A stretch of DNA of 64,000 nt from Mycolicibacter longobardus (lineage in GTDB: Bacteria; Actinomycetota; Actinomycetes; Mycobacteriales; Mycobacteriaceae). Positions 17,339-25,223 of this stretch are shown in pieces. The position numbers were made by a program, and so were the translations under genes. The notes beneath the pieces are model-generated. The model did not search any database, was not told the origin of the DNA, and saw nothing but the letters and a program-made list of their open reading frames with translations. How positions within the stretch are numbered: the first letter of the stretch is position 1; each line of letters begins with the position of its first letter. Where the stretch lies: NCBI RefSeq assembly GCF_002102265.1, contig NZ_LQPG01000007.1, positions 248,001 through 312,000 of the forward strand, given 5' to 3'.

Positions 17339-18100
17339 TTAGGCGCCGGTCCAGTTCGGTGCGCGCTTCTCGGCGAACGCGATGGCGCCTTCCTTGGCGT
17401 CCTGCGAGGTGAATACCGGCGTGATCAGCTCACCCTGCTTCTGCCACATCTCGTCCTGGCTCCAGCCGGCGGACTTGACGATGATCTCCTTGGTCACCGC
17501 GACGGCCAGCGGGCCGTTGGCGGTGATCCGCTCGGCCAGTGCGATCGCCTGGTCCAGCGCTTCGCCCGGTTCGGTGAGCACGTTGACGAAACCCCACTCG
17601 GCGCCCTGCTCGGCGGTGAAACTCTCACCGGTCAAAGCCAATTCGAGAGCCTTCTGATAGGGGATGCGGTGCGGCAACCGCAACAGACCACCGCCAGCGG
17701 CCACCAGGCCCCGTTTGACCTCCGGGATACCGAACTTCGCGCCCTTGGCAGCCACCACCAGGTCGGTGGCCAGCACCAGCTCGGTTCCGCCGGCCACCGC
17801 GTGACCCTCGACGGCGGAGATGATCGGCTTGCGTGGCGGGCGCTCGGTGAAGCCGAGCCCGCGTCCCGGGACATACGCCAGCTCCCCGGCCGCGAACGCC
17901 TTGAGGTCCATTCCCGCACAGAAATTCCCGCCGGCGCCGGTCAGCACCGCCACCGACAGTTCCGGGGTGTCATCGAGTTCGTCGCAGGCGGCGGCCAAAC
18001 CCTCGGCGACCGCTTTGTTGGCCGCGTTGCGGGCCTCCGGCCGGTTGATCGTGATGACGAGAATTCGTCCGCGACGCTCGGACAGTACCGCTTCGGACAC
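17339..18100 (-). CDS. enoyl-CoA hydratase (both catalytic glutamates present)
   Basis: 253 residues, typical EchA length. Unlike most crotonases here it keeps both hydratase glutamates: GGTELVLATDL and KFGIPEVKRG. Other signatures are INRPEARNA, NFCAGMDLK and the C-terminal EKRAPNWTGA. It should hydrate a 2-enoyl-CoA to the 3-hydroxyacyl-CoA. It is the first gene of the minus-strand series, reading away from the TetR gene through a promoter region with the dyad at 18141-18163. Confidence 0.93.
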   Translation of the reverse strand: MSEAVLSERRGRILVITINRPEARNAANKAVAEGLAAACDELDDTPELSVAVLTGAGGNFCAGMDLKAFAAGELAYVPGRGLGFTERPPRKPIISAVEGHAVAGGTELVLATDLVVAAKGAKFGIPEVKRGLVAAGGGLLRLPHRIPYQKALELALTGESFTAEQGAEWGFVNVLTEPGEALDQAIALAERITANGPLAVAVTKEIIVKSAGWSQDEMWQKQGELITPVFTSQDAKEGAIAFAEKRAPNWTGA

Positions 18101-18126
18101 GGCTCACCCTTCAGGCGTTGTGACAA

Positions 18127-18163
18127 GGTATACCAAAATGCTTACCATATGCTTTACGGTAAG
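18127..18163. promoter_or_regulatory. divergent promoter with TetR-type dyad CTTACC-N11-GGTAAG
   Basis: Between the crotonase (18100, minus) and the TetR gene (18266, plus) lies a perfect 6-11-6 inverted repeat at 18141-18163, next to the 8-bp palindrome GGTATACC at 18127-18134. The position between the regulator and the first catabolic gene is that of a TetR operator. A related copy is at 15609-15631. Confidence 0.6.
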
Positions 18164-18265
18164 AGAAGCTCAATACCCGGTGGCGACGACGGGTACCGGT
18201 AGGTTTGACGGCTAGGTTTGACGGCGAACAACCGGCCGTGCCGACCAGAACTGGAGGAACCCGCA

Positions 18266-19000
18266 GTGGCAAAGCAGCCAGTCGCCGAGAAACGGCAGCG
18301 GCGCGAACGCGGATCGATCAACCCCGACGACATCATCGACGGCGCGTTCGAGCTCGCCGAACAGATCGGCGTCGACAATCTGAGCATGCCGTTGCTCGGC
18401 AAGCATCTCGGCGTCGGCGTGACGAGCATCTACTGGTATTTCCGCAAGAAGGACGACCTCCTCAATGCGATGGCCACCCGGGCCCTGCGGCAGTACGTGT
18501 TCGCCACGCCCTACGTGGAGGCCAAGGACTGGCGCCAGACCTTGAGCAATCACGCCCACACCATGCGGTCGACGTTCTTGGGCAACCCGATCCTGTGCGA
18601 CCTCATCCTGATTCGGGCCGCGCTGAGCCCCCGGGCTGCACAGATCGGTGTCCAGGAAGTGGAGCGGGCGATCGCAAGCCTGGTGGAGGCCGGCCTGTCG
18701 CCCCAGGACGCCTTCGACACCTACTCGACGATCTCGGTCCACATCCGCGGATCGGTGGTGCTGCGGCGGCTCTACGAGAAGAACCGGGCATCGGATGCCG
18801 AGGGGCCGTCCGATTTCGAGGAGGCCCTCGTCATCGACCCCGCCGTCACACCGCTGCTGGCAGAGGCCACGCGGCAGGGGCATCGGGTCGGCGCGGCAGA
18901 CGACGCCAACTTCGAGTACGGGCTCAACTGCATTCTCGATCACGCCGAGCGGCTGATCGAGAAGAACACCAAGCCGGCCGGGCGACAACGTAGCCGGTGA
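18266..19000 (+). CDS. TetR-family transcriptional regulator
   Basis: 244 residues from GTG at 18266, chosen because TGGAGGA lies 8-9 bases upstream; an in-frame ATG at 18218 has no such site. The helix-turn-helix is NLSMPLLGKHLGVGVTSIYWYF (about residues 40-61). The C-terminal ligand domain is helical and rich in aromatic residues. Divergent from the long minus-strand catabolic series, with the CTTACC-N11-GGTAAG dyad between them, so it probably represses that series until a pathway CoA ester or acid binds. Confidence 0.92.
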   Translation: MAKQPVAEKRQRRERGSINPDDIIDGAFELAEQIGVDNLSMPLLGKHLGVGVTSIYWYFRKKDDLLNAMATRALRQYVFATPYVEAKDWRQTLSNHAHTMRSTFLGNPILCDLILIRAALSPRAAQIGVQEVERAIASLVEAGLSPQDAFDTYSTISVHIRGSVVLRRLYEKNRASDAEGPSDFEEALVIDPAVTPLLAEATRQGHRVGAADDANFEYGLNCILDHAERLIEKNTKPAGRQRSR

Positions 19001-19184
19001 CTTGTCACCGGTCTCGGCCTTCTTGGCAACTGGGGCCGAAGATGGGTCTTAGAGTCCACTATCGTTGGCTACAGCCGCATGGTAAACCGATCGCTGACTC
19101 TCAAGTTGGATGCACTGCCGGTCGGACGAACAGGGGCTCCAGCGTGACCGGACCACCCTACTCCCCACCGCGCGGGACAACACC
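19001..19184. other. non-coding stretch at the edge of a remnant island
   Basis: No supported gene, RNA or repeat is visible between the TetR stop and the relic at 19185. Composition is slightly less GC-rich than the flanks. This is the left border of the toxin-antitoxin remnant island. Confidence 0.4.
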
Positions 19185-19257
19185 GTGACGCTGATCCAAA
19201 CTCTCTTCACCGAAGACCTCGTGATCCAGGTATCAGATCGGCGGCTGACGAACGGCA
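19185..19257 (+). pseudogene. 5' remnant of an Ntn-hydrolase/proteasome-like hypothetical gene
   Basis: From GTG at 19185 the frame reads VTLIQTLFTEDLVIQVSDRR, then LTNG. This looks like the start of a bacterial family of proteasome-subunit-like (Ntn-hydrolase) hypothetical proteins, in which the N-terminus is MTLIQ-type and SDRRLT is followed by the rest of the fold. Here the resemblance stops after about 24 residues, exactly where the antitoxin gene begins. The frame then runs on as unrelated sequence. I read it as a truncated copy left by a deletion or insertion junction. The family assignment is from memory of the motif. Confidence 0.45.
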
Positions 19258-19551
19258 GTGCAGAGCTTCACCAGCGTGTGGGATGCCATCGCCGACACCC
19301 GCGAAGAAGCGGCGAACCTGCGCGCCCGCTCCGATCTCATTCACGCCATCGAGCGTCGACTCAACGAGTTCGAATGGTCCCAGGCCGTCGCGGCGCACCA
19401 TCTCGGGATCACCCAGCCGCGAGTATCGGACCTGCTCCGCGGAAAAATCAGCAAATTCTCCCTGGACGCCTTGATCAACATCGCTGCGCGTATCGGGCTA
19501 CACACCCAACTGGTCATCACCGCGGATACCGAGCACCCACTCCCGGCCTGA
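19258..19551 (+). CDS. orphan XRE-type antitoxin (HigA-like)
   Basis: 97 residues from GTG at 19258. The N-terminus FTSVWDAIADTREEAANLR and the helix-turn-helix SQAVAAHHLGITQPRVSDLL belong to HigA/XRE antitoxins usually paired with a RelE/HigB toxin encoded just upstream. No toxin is found upstream; instead there is a truncated unrelated gene (19185-19257), and no Shine-Dalgarno is visible. The protein itself looks intact. It is either a stranded antitoxin or a regulator retained after toxin loss. Confidence 0.75.
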   Translation: MQSFTSVWDAIADTREEAANLRARSDLIHAIERRLNEFEWSQAVAAHHLGITQPRVSDLLRGKISKFSLDALINIAARIGLHTQLVITADTEHPLPA

Positions 19552-19563
19552 TAAGCAGACAGC

Positions 19564-19591
19564 TTGGCGCGGCCCGCCGCGTGTATACAAT
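19564..19591 (+). promoter_or_regulatory. probable sigma-A promoter for a leaderless transcript
   Basis: TTGGCG at 19564-19569, a 16-bp spacer and TACAAT at 19586-19591 form a good housekeeping promoter. Transcription would begin about 7 bases later, on the ATG at 19599, giving a leaderless mRNA, which is common in mycobacteria. No ribosome-binding site precedes any nearby start, in agreement. Confidence 0.5.
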
Positions 19592-19598
19592 GAGATAC

Positions 19599-20087
19599 AT
19601 GCCCGCGCGGAATCCCGAGATGGCGGCACACAGCCAAGAAACATTGGCCGGGATTGGTGGCGCCCTCCGCAGCCGCCGGCGAGCCCTCGGCCTCAGCGCC
19701 GTGACCACCGCCGAAGCAGCGGGGATGTCACGAGTCACCTTGCATCGCATCGAGGCCGGTTCACCATCGGTGACCATCGGCGCCTACCTCAACGCGGCAG
19801 CGGCCCTGGGCTTACGACTGAAGCTCGATGAGCTGCAACTGCACCGGCCACCGGTCCGCAAAACAGCACAAGCAGCACCAGAGACGACGGTTCGCGTCGG
19901 GGATTTTCCGCAACTGCGCGCAATCTCCTGGCAGCTGCGCGCCGATACCGAACTCACCGGCGCCGAGGCGCTGCAGCTGTACGAACGCAACTGGCGCCAC
20001 GTGGACCAAGCCGCGATGAGCGACGAGGAACGCGCCTTCGTCCAGCGGCTGGCCGACACCGACAGCGGAGGGGTGCTCCTTGTTTGA
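19599..20087 (+). CDS. XRE-family protein, antitoxin of a broken AbiEii-type module
   Basis: 162 residues from ATG at 19599 (alternatives at 19590 and 19620). The N-terminal third is an XRE helix-turn-helix: GALRSRRRALGLSAVTTAEAAGMSRVTLHRIEAGSP split over about residues 20-55. The C-terminal part (about 95-162) contains LRAISWQLRADTELTGAEAL and AMSDEERAFVQRLAD. This architecture precedes AbiEii/AbiGii nucleotidyltransferase toxins in actinobacteria. Its stop overlaps a short frame (20080-20136) that looks like the first codons of such a toxin, so the module is probably inactivated. Confidence 0.72.
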   Translation: MPARNPEMAAHSQETLAGIGGALRSRRRALGLSAVTTAEAAGMSRVTLHRIEAGSPSVTIGAYLNAAAALGLRLKLDELQLHRPPVRKTAQAAPETTVRVGDFPQLRAISWQLRADTELTGAEALQLYERNWRHVDQAAMSDEERAFVQRLADTDSGGVLLV

Positions 20088-20136
20088 GCGAGCGCATCAT
20101 GCGCGTGCGGCGTTCACCAGCACCAAGACCCGCTAG
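20080..20136 (+). pseudogene. truncated start of an AbiEii-like nucleotidyltransferase toxin
   Basis: From TTG at 20080, overlapping the preceding stop, the frame reads LFERAHHARAAFTSTKTR and ends. AbiEii-family toxins often start with MFERPHHQRIA, so the first residues fit, but only 18 codons remain before a stop. Its stop overlaps that of the convergent thiolase. Interpretation as a relic relies on the overlap with the antitoxin and this short resemblance. Confidence 0.4.
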
Positions 20137-21308
20137 ACCTCGATCACCACCGCGCCGCCCTGGCCACCACCGGCGCACATGGCGGCCACACCGATACCGC
20201 CGCCGCGCCGCTGCAGTTCGTAGGCCAGCGTGGTCACCATCCGCGCGCCGGATGCGGCGATGGGGTGGCCGAGGCTGCAGCCGCTGCCGGAGAAGTTCAC
20301 CAGCTCTTCGTCGATGCCATATTCCTTGCAGGCCGCGATCGGCACCGAGGCGAAGGCCTCGTTGATCTCCCACAGCGCGACGTCGCCGACGGACAGCCCG
20401 GCACGCTCCAGAACCTTGCCGATCACCTTGACGCCGCCCAGACCGGTGTCGCGCGGTGCGACACCGACCGAGCCCCAGGCCTTGACGGTGCCCATCACAT
20501 TCAGGCCCTTGTCGCGGGCGTAGTCCGCGTCGACGAGCGCGACCGCGGCCGCGGCGTCGTTGGTGCCGCTGCTGTTGCCGGCCGTGATCGAGAATCCCTC
20601 GATCTCGGGGTGCAGCACCTTCAGGCCCGCCAGCTTCTCCACGGTGGTGTCGCGGCGCGGGAACTCGTCGACCTTGAACTCGGTCACCGACCCGTCGGGA
20701 AGTTCGACCTTCAGCGGGATGATCTCATCGACGAACTTGCCGGCGTCGATCGCCGCGATCGCCCGCTGATGCGAGCGTGCGGCCCAGGCGTCCATCTCCT
20801 CGCGGGTGATGCCCGCCGCCTGCGCGGTGTTCCACCCGACCGTGATCGACATGTCACGGGTGGGCGCGTCGGGGGTCTCCGGGTGGGTCGGCGGCATCCA
20901 GGGCTCGACGAACTTCAGCTCGGGCCCGGGCACGCGCCACTTGGTCAGCGGCGTCATCGACAGCGACTGCACACCGCCGGCGATCAGCACCCGCTCCATG
21001 CCGGAACCGATCTGCGCGGAGGCGTTGCCGATCGCGGTCAGGCTGCCGGCGCAGTGCCGGTTGACCGACTGACCGGGAACGCTCTCCATTCCGCACGCAG
21101 CTGCCGCGTAGCGGGCGAGGTCACCTCCGCCGTAGTGGGATTCGGCGAAGATGATGTCGTCGATCGCGGCCGGGTCGATGCCGGCCCGGCGAACCACTTC
21201 CGGCAGCACCGTGGTGATCAGGGTCTCCGGGGGTGTGTTGACCAATGTTCCCTTGAACGAACGTCCGATGGCCGTCCGAACGGCACCGACGATGACAGGC
21301 GTAGGCAT
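20133..21308 (-). CDS. acetyl-CoA acyltransferase (thiolase, FadA family)
   Basis: 391 residues, normal thiolase length, with all three catalytic elements: nucleophile in VNRHCAGSLTAIG, histidine in CSLGHPIAASGAR and the acid/base cysteine in MCAGGGQGGAV. It should cleave 3-ketoacyl-CoA with CoA to release acetyl- or propionyl-CoA. It contrasts with the cysteine-less thiolase-like protein at 1444-2652. It is a single minus-strand gene with an AT-rich promoter region (TTACA-N14-TGTAA dyad at 21318-21341) and closes on the toxin relic. Confidence 0.95.
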   Translation of the reverse strand: MPTPVIVGAVRTAIGRSFKGTLVNTPPETLITTVLPEVVRRAGIDPAAIDDIIFAESHYGGGDLARYAAAACGMESVPGQSVNRHCAGSLTAIGNASAQIGSGMERVLIAGGVQSLSMTPLTKWRVPGPELKFVEPWMPPTHPETPDAPTRDMSITVGWNTAQAAGITREEMDAWAARSHQRAIAAIDAGKFVDEIIPLKVELPDGSVTEFKVDEFPRRDTTVEKLAGLKVLHPEIEGFSITAGNSSGTNDAAAAVALVDADYARDKGLNVMGTVKAWGSVGVAPRDTGLGGVKVIGKVLERAGLSVGDVALWEINEAFASVPIAACKEYGIDEELVNFSGSGCSLGHPIAASGARMVTTLAYELQRRGGGIGVAAMCAGGGQGGAVVIEV

Positions 21309-21317
21309 TCCTCGACC

Positions 21318-21341
21318 TTACATTATTCGTCTTTTTTGTAA
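21318..21341. promoter_or_regulatory. AT-rich promoter region of the thiolase with weak dyad
   Basis: TTACA and TGTAA arms separated by 14 bases lie 10 bp upstream of the thiolase start, in the most AT-rich stretch nearby. It could be a promoter or operator; the arms are short and may be chance. Confidence 0.3.
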
Positions 21342-21400
21342 AGACGCCCGCACGCCCCGCTGGACGCGACGACCCGGAATTATTTGGCCGCGGCAGCCTT

Positions 21401-21778
21401 TCAGCCGTTCTTGGTCAACTGGTAGTTCACCATCACGCTCAGCGGCTTGGGACAGATATCGGAGGCGAACAGGGCTGGCGTGACCGTTCGCGTGCAGACC
21501 ACGACCTCGCCGTTGTCTGTGGCATGCAGTTCAAAGGTTCCGGTCCACTTGCCGTCTGCCTCGTGAAGTTGAGCCCGCTGGGCGTCGACGTTCACACAAC
21601 CCGGACCGCAAGGGGTGAACACCCAGGTGGGGGCAGGATCGTTGAGATAGTTTCCGATGGACCCGGTCACGGTCGCCGTGTAGGACCCGCTCAATGGGTC
21701 GGCGACCGCCACACCGGCCGAACCGATCGCCGCTGTGGCCAGAACCGCGCCCGCCATCAACCCGCGAATTGCGCTCAT
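21401..21778 (-). CDS. small secreted protein of unknown function
   Basis: 125 residues from ATG at 21778, preceded by GGGAG; an upstream in-frame start would remove the signal peptide from the N-terminus. The signal peptide MSAIRGLMAGAVLATAAIG is followed by a probable signal peptidase I site AVA-DP. The mature part is beta-rich (SGSYTATVTGSIGNYL, WTGTFELHATD, VMVNYQLTKNG) and has cysteines at PCGPGC, VVCTRT and DICPK that could form two disulfides. No family recognised. It is isolated between the thiolase and the crotonase/thioesterase pair. Confidence 0.8.
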   Translation of the reverse strand: MSAIRGLMAGAVLATAAIGSAGVAVADPLSGSYTATVTGSIGNYLNDPAPTWVFTPCGPGCVNVDAQRAQLHEADGKWTGTFELHATDNGEVVVCTRTVTPALFASDICPKPLSVMVNYQLTKNG

Positions 21779-21906
21779 GCCGTCTCCCGGGGGTGAGTAG
21801 AACTGTTCAGCTGCTATCCACTGAACTGGAATGTAATCCCTCGCCGTTGATGGCAACAATCATTCCGACGTATTGCTCATTGGGCCACCTACTGCGCATT
21901 CGAGAC

Positions 21907-22812
21907 TCACGGCTCCGGCACGTGAAAGTGCTCGTCACGCAGCCGGAACGCCTCCTTGGTCCCGTACTGCGCGCGGGTCTTGACGAAGTTGAACTCCCCC
22001 GGCGCGAACTGCAGGTTGGTGCCGTAGGCGTGGAACAGATAGCTGGCCACCTCTTCGCCCTGATACGCCTGGCTCTGCTCGACGAGCCGGAACGCCTCCT
22101 TGGCGATCACCACCCCGTCGGCGGGCATCTTCGCCGCCTTGCACGCCCAGTACCGCGCCCGTGCCGTCACCGCCGCCGGATCGCACGTCTCGGTGAACAC
22201 ACCCAGATGTTCGACCGCCGCCGCTTCGATGATGTCGCCGGTCAACAGCAGTCGCCGCGCCAGCACCGGACCGAGGCGATGGAAGAACATGTGCAGGCTG
22301 CCCAACGCCGGGCCCAGGAAGCGGGTCGCAGGCATGCCGATCTTGGTGTCGCGCGCGATCACCGAGATGTCGGTCATCAACGCCATCTCGAAGCCGCCGC
22401 CGAGCGCATACCCGCTGATCTCACCCACCGTGACCTTCGGGAAGCCCATCAGATTGTGATAGAAGCCGAATGAGCGGCGGTCGACGGTGAGCCGACGACG
22501 CTGGCTGGGCCGGCCTTTGGCCGCCGGCTGTGTTGTCTCGGCTGACTGGGCCGGATCGCCGCGTTCGCCGTACCAGCCGTAGGCGTTGTTCATGTCGGCG
22601 CCGGTGCTGAACACTCCTTCGGCACCCCGCAGCAGCACCACCACCAGGTCGTCGTCTTCGGCGACGCGGTCCAGGCAGCGTGCCACCGCGTCGCGCATCG
22701 CGGCATCGTAGGAGTTACGCCGGCCGGGATTGTTCAGGGTGATGGTGGCGATCCGCCCGTCGGGATCGACGTCGAAGAGCACACGGTCATCGCTGGTGTC
22801 ACCGGGGCTCAT
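21907..22812 (-). CDS. crotonase-fold enoyl-CoA hydratase/isomerase family protein
   Basis: 301 residues, with an insertion of about 25 residues (YGERGDPAQSAETTQPAAKG) after the first oxyanion segment EGVFSTGADM. One hydratase glutamate remains (GGGFEMALM), the second is alanine (GMPATRFLG). Single-glutamate crotonases are often isomerases or hydrolases. Its start overlaps the thioesterase-like gene by 14 bp, so the two are co-translated and likely process the same acyl-CoA. Confidence 0.88.
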   Translation of the reverse strand: MSPGDTSDDRVLFDVDPDGRIATITLNNPGRRNSYDAAMRDAVARCLDRVAEDDDLVVVLLRGAEGVFSTGADMNNAYGWYGERGDPAQSAETTQPAAKGRPSQRRRLTVDRRSFGFYHNLMGFPKVTVGEISGYALGGGFEMALMTDISVIARDTKIGMPATRFLGPALGSLHMFFHRLGPVLARRLLLTGDIIEAAAVEHLGVFTETCDPAAVTARARYWACKAAKMPADGVVIAKEAFRLVEQSQAYQGEEVASYLFHAYGTNLQFAPGEFNFVKTRAQYGTKEAFRLRDEHFHVPEP

Positions 22813-23491
22813 CGCTGGGACTCCTCACCTGTCTGCGGCCGAATCGGATCGCGCTCAACTTGTTCGGCGGTGCCGCCGCCGTGGTGACCTCACCGGTACA
22901 CAGCAGCTCACCGCGATGCAGCAGTCGCGCGGTGGAGGCGAGCCCCCGCTCGACCTCGCTTCGCACGATGTCGAACTCCAACTCGGTCAGCACGGGCGTC
23001 GGCCGACGGTAAGTGACCAGCAGTGAGCGGGTGCGCCCGGCCGAACCCGCGGCACAGCTCTGATGCTGGGTCACGCAGTCGAAGAAGACCCCCAGAAAAC
23101 CGCCGTGCACCAGACCCGGTGGCCCTTCGTACACCAGCGGGAAAGTGACTCGCCCCGAGGCGGTCTCGGCGTCCAGGTGGTCGAACCGGTACTCCGGAAA
23201 GCAGGGGTTGAACGATCCGACGTCGAAGGCGTGACTGAGGTAGACCCGGCCGTCGTCTTCTGACTCGAGACGGGGCACCGGGTCCAACGTCGCAACTGCA
23301 CTCAGTTGCCGCTCCCAGTCGGCGAATTGCGCCAGCATGTCATCGACCACCGGGTGCGGGTGCTCGAGCGCGAGCAGCAGCCCGGTCATCCGCCGCATGG
23401 CGCCGGCGGCCGCAACGGTCTGCTGCAGCGGCTGCTCGCCGAACCGCGCGCCGTCGGCCGAAACCGCTGAGTTCCCCGAACCGTCCGCCAT
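22799..23491 (-). CDS. hotdog-fold thioesterase-like protein (PaaI superfamily)
   Basis: 230 residues from ATG at 23491 with GAGAAAGG upstream. The hotdog core is visible in the second half: VTFPLVYEGPPGLVHGGFLG, containing the HGG turn typical of PaaI/4HBT thioesterases, then SLLVTYRRPTPV and GELLCTGE. The first 80 residues are a helical extension not typical for PaaI. Probably hydrolyses an acyl-CoA, freeing CoA or removing dead-end thioesters. Divergent from the ligase operon starting at 23572, with about 80 bp between. Confidence 0.82.
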   Translation of the reverse strand: MADGSGNSAVSADGARFGEQPLQQTVAAAGAMRRMTGLLLALEHPHPVVDDMLAQFADWERQLSAVATLDPVPRLESEDDGRVYLSHAFDVGSFNPCFPEYRFDHLDAETASGRVTFPLVYEGPPGLVHGGFLGVFFDCVTQHQSCAAGSAGRTRSLLVTYRRPTPVLTELEFDIVRSEVERGLASTARLLHRGELLCTGEVTTAAAPPNKLSAIRFGRRQVRSPSDEPR

Positions 23492-23571
23492 AGGCCTTTC
23501 TCCGCCGAATCGCGCCAATCGTATAGCCTACTGTAGCCATCACGATATAGCGTTGAAAGGTGGACACCACC

Positions 23572-24399
23572 GTGGCCGACTCCCCCGATTCCGAGTCCGG
23601 CTCTCCTCCGGACGGCTCGGTGACTGCGCTGCGTGACGGTGCGCTGCTCCGGCTCACCCTGACTCGCCCGGATCGCCGGAATTCGCTGAGCCCATCAATG
23701 ACCGATGCCCTGGTCGATGCCCTCACCGATGCGGCGAGCGACGACACGTTGCGCGCCGTCCATATCCGGGGTTCCGGTGCTGACTTCTGCGCGGGCGCGG
23801 ACTGGGTTGCCACCAACTCCGGCGACCGGCGACCCCGCACCGGCGATCTGGTCCGGCGCGTCCCGCACGCCGCGCATCGGGTGATCGAACTGGTGCACAC
23901 CATCCACCTGCCGGTGGTGTGCAGCGTCCGGGGCTGGGCGGTGGGCCTGGGCTGCAGTCTGGCGCTGGCCGCCGACTTCACCGTCGCTTCGAGCGACGCC
24001 GTCTTCTGGGAGCCGTTCCTGGCGCGTGGCTTCAGCCCCGACTCGGGATCCACCTGGTTGCTGCCGCGTCTGGTCGGGCTGGCCCGGGCCCGACGCATGC
24101 TGCTGCTCGGGGAGAAGGTCAGTGGAGCCGCTGCCGAAGACTGGGGACTGATCCATCAGGCGGTGGCACCGCCGGACCTGGACTCCGCCACCGAAGAGCT
24201 GTTGGCGCGGCTGGCCGACGGACCCACGGTCGCAATCGGACTGACCAAGCAGGCACTGGACTACGGGCAGCAGGCGACACTGCCGCAGGCCATGACCCAG
24301 GAGTTGTTCAACCTCGAACTCAGCTGCCGAACAGGCGATTTCAAAGAAGGCCTGGCCGCGTTCCAACAGCGCCGCCCGCCGAAGTTCACCGGCCGCTGA
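23572..24399 (+). CDS. crotonase-fold protein, catalytic glutamates absent
   Basis: 275 residues from GTG at 23572, with GAAAGG 11 bases upstream; an alternative GTG at 23560 overlaps that site. Oxyanion segments are ADFCAGADWV and VRGWAVGLGCSLALAADF. The hydratase glutamates are replaced (GLGCSL, FWEPFLARG), so simple hydration is unlikely. It ends QQRRPPKFTGR like ordinary EchA proteins. First gene of a seven-gene plus-strand operon of crotonases, ligases and a mycofactocin-type SDR. Confidence 0.87.
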   Translation: MADSPDSESGSPPDGSVTALRDGALLRLTLTRPDRRNSLSPSMTDALVDALTDAASDDTLRAVHIRGSGADFCAGADWVATNSGDRRPRTGDLVRRVPHAAHRVIELVHTIHLPVVCSVRGWAVGLGCSLALAADFTVASSDAVFWEPFLARGFSPDSGSTWLLPRLVGLARARRMLLLGEKVSGAAAEDWGLIHQAVAPPDLDSATEELLARLADGPTVAIGLTKQALDYGQQATLPQAMTQELFNLELSCRTGDFKEGLAAFQQRRPPKFTGR

Positions 24400-24416
24400 G
24401 AGGAAAGAGACCGGCC

Positions 24417-25223
24417 ATGCCGACGTTCGACACCATCGACTACGAAGTGCGCGGGCACACCGCCACGATCACGCTGAACCGTCCGGAGGCGCTCAACGCG
24501 CTGAGCCCGCACATGGTCACCGAACTGCGGACCGCCTACGCCGAGGCCGAGAACGACGAGGCGGTGTGGGTGCTGATCGTCACCGGGAACGGTCGGGCGT
24601 TCTGCACCGGCGCCGACGTGAAGGAGATCCCCGGCGACGGCAAGGTGATCAACGAGCGGCCGTACCTGTCCACCTACGAGCAGTGGGAGGCACCCCAGGA
24701 GGGCACCCCGCCGTTCCGGACGATGGCCAAGCCGGTCCTGGCGGCGATCAACGGGATCTGTTGCGGCGCAGGGCTGGACTGGGTGACCACGTGTGACATC
24801 GTGATCGCCTCGGATCGTGCGACGTTCTTCGATCCGCACGTCTCGATCGGCCTGGTCGCCGGGCGGGAGGTGGTGCGGCTGGCCCGGGTGCTGCCCCGGT
24901 CGATCGCGCTGCGGATGGCGATGATGGGCCGCCACGAACGGATGGACGCCCAGCGCGCCTACGACCTCGGGATGATCAGCGAGGTGGTGGAACACGACCG
25001 GCTGCTGACACGCGCCCACGAGATCGCCGACATCCTGAACTCCAATGCGCCGCTGGCGGTTCGCGGAACTCGGCTGGCGATCCTCAAGGGTTTGGATCTG
25101 CCGCTGCACGAGGCAGAGATGCTGGCAGAGTCCTTCCGGGAACGCAACCTGCACACCGAGGATTCACTGGAGGGGCCTCGGGCCTTCGTCGAGAAGCGCG
25201 CGCCGGAATGGCAGTGCCGATGA
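24417..25223 (+). CDS. crotonase-fold protein with FFDPHVSIGL motif
   Basis: 268 residues from ATG at 24417, preceded by GAGGAAAGAG. Motifs are LNRPEALNAL, RAFCTGADVKEIPG and INGICCGAGLDW. The first glutamate is aspartate (GAGLDWVTTCD) and the second is histidine (FFDPHVSIGL). The paralogue that follows has the same histidine (FFDSHVSAGL), which suggests a shared non-hydratase chemistry. It is translationally coupled to that paralogue by a 4-bp ATGA overlap. Confidence 0.88.
   Translation: MPTFDTIDYEVRGHTATITLNRPEALNALSPHMVTELRTAYAEAENDEAVWVLIVTGNGRAFCTGADVKEIPGDGKVINERPYLSTYEQWEAPQEGTPPFRTMAKPVLAAINGICCGAGLDWVTTCDIVIASDRATFFDPHVSIGLVAGREVVRLARVLPRSIALRMAMMGRHERMDAQRAYDLGMISEVVEHDRLLTRAHEIADILNSNAPLAVRGTRLAILKGLDLPLHEAEMLAESFRERNLHTEDSLEGPRAFVEKRAPEWQCR

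Noticed and set aside
23527..23549. Possible third copy of the CTTACY-N11-GGTA operator before 23572
   Set aside because: Only about 14 of 23 positions agree with the 15.6-kb copy and the right arm is missing, so it is not listed as an operator.
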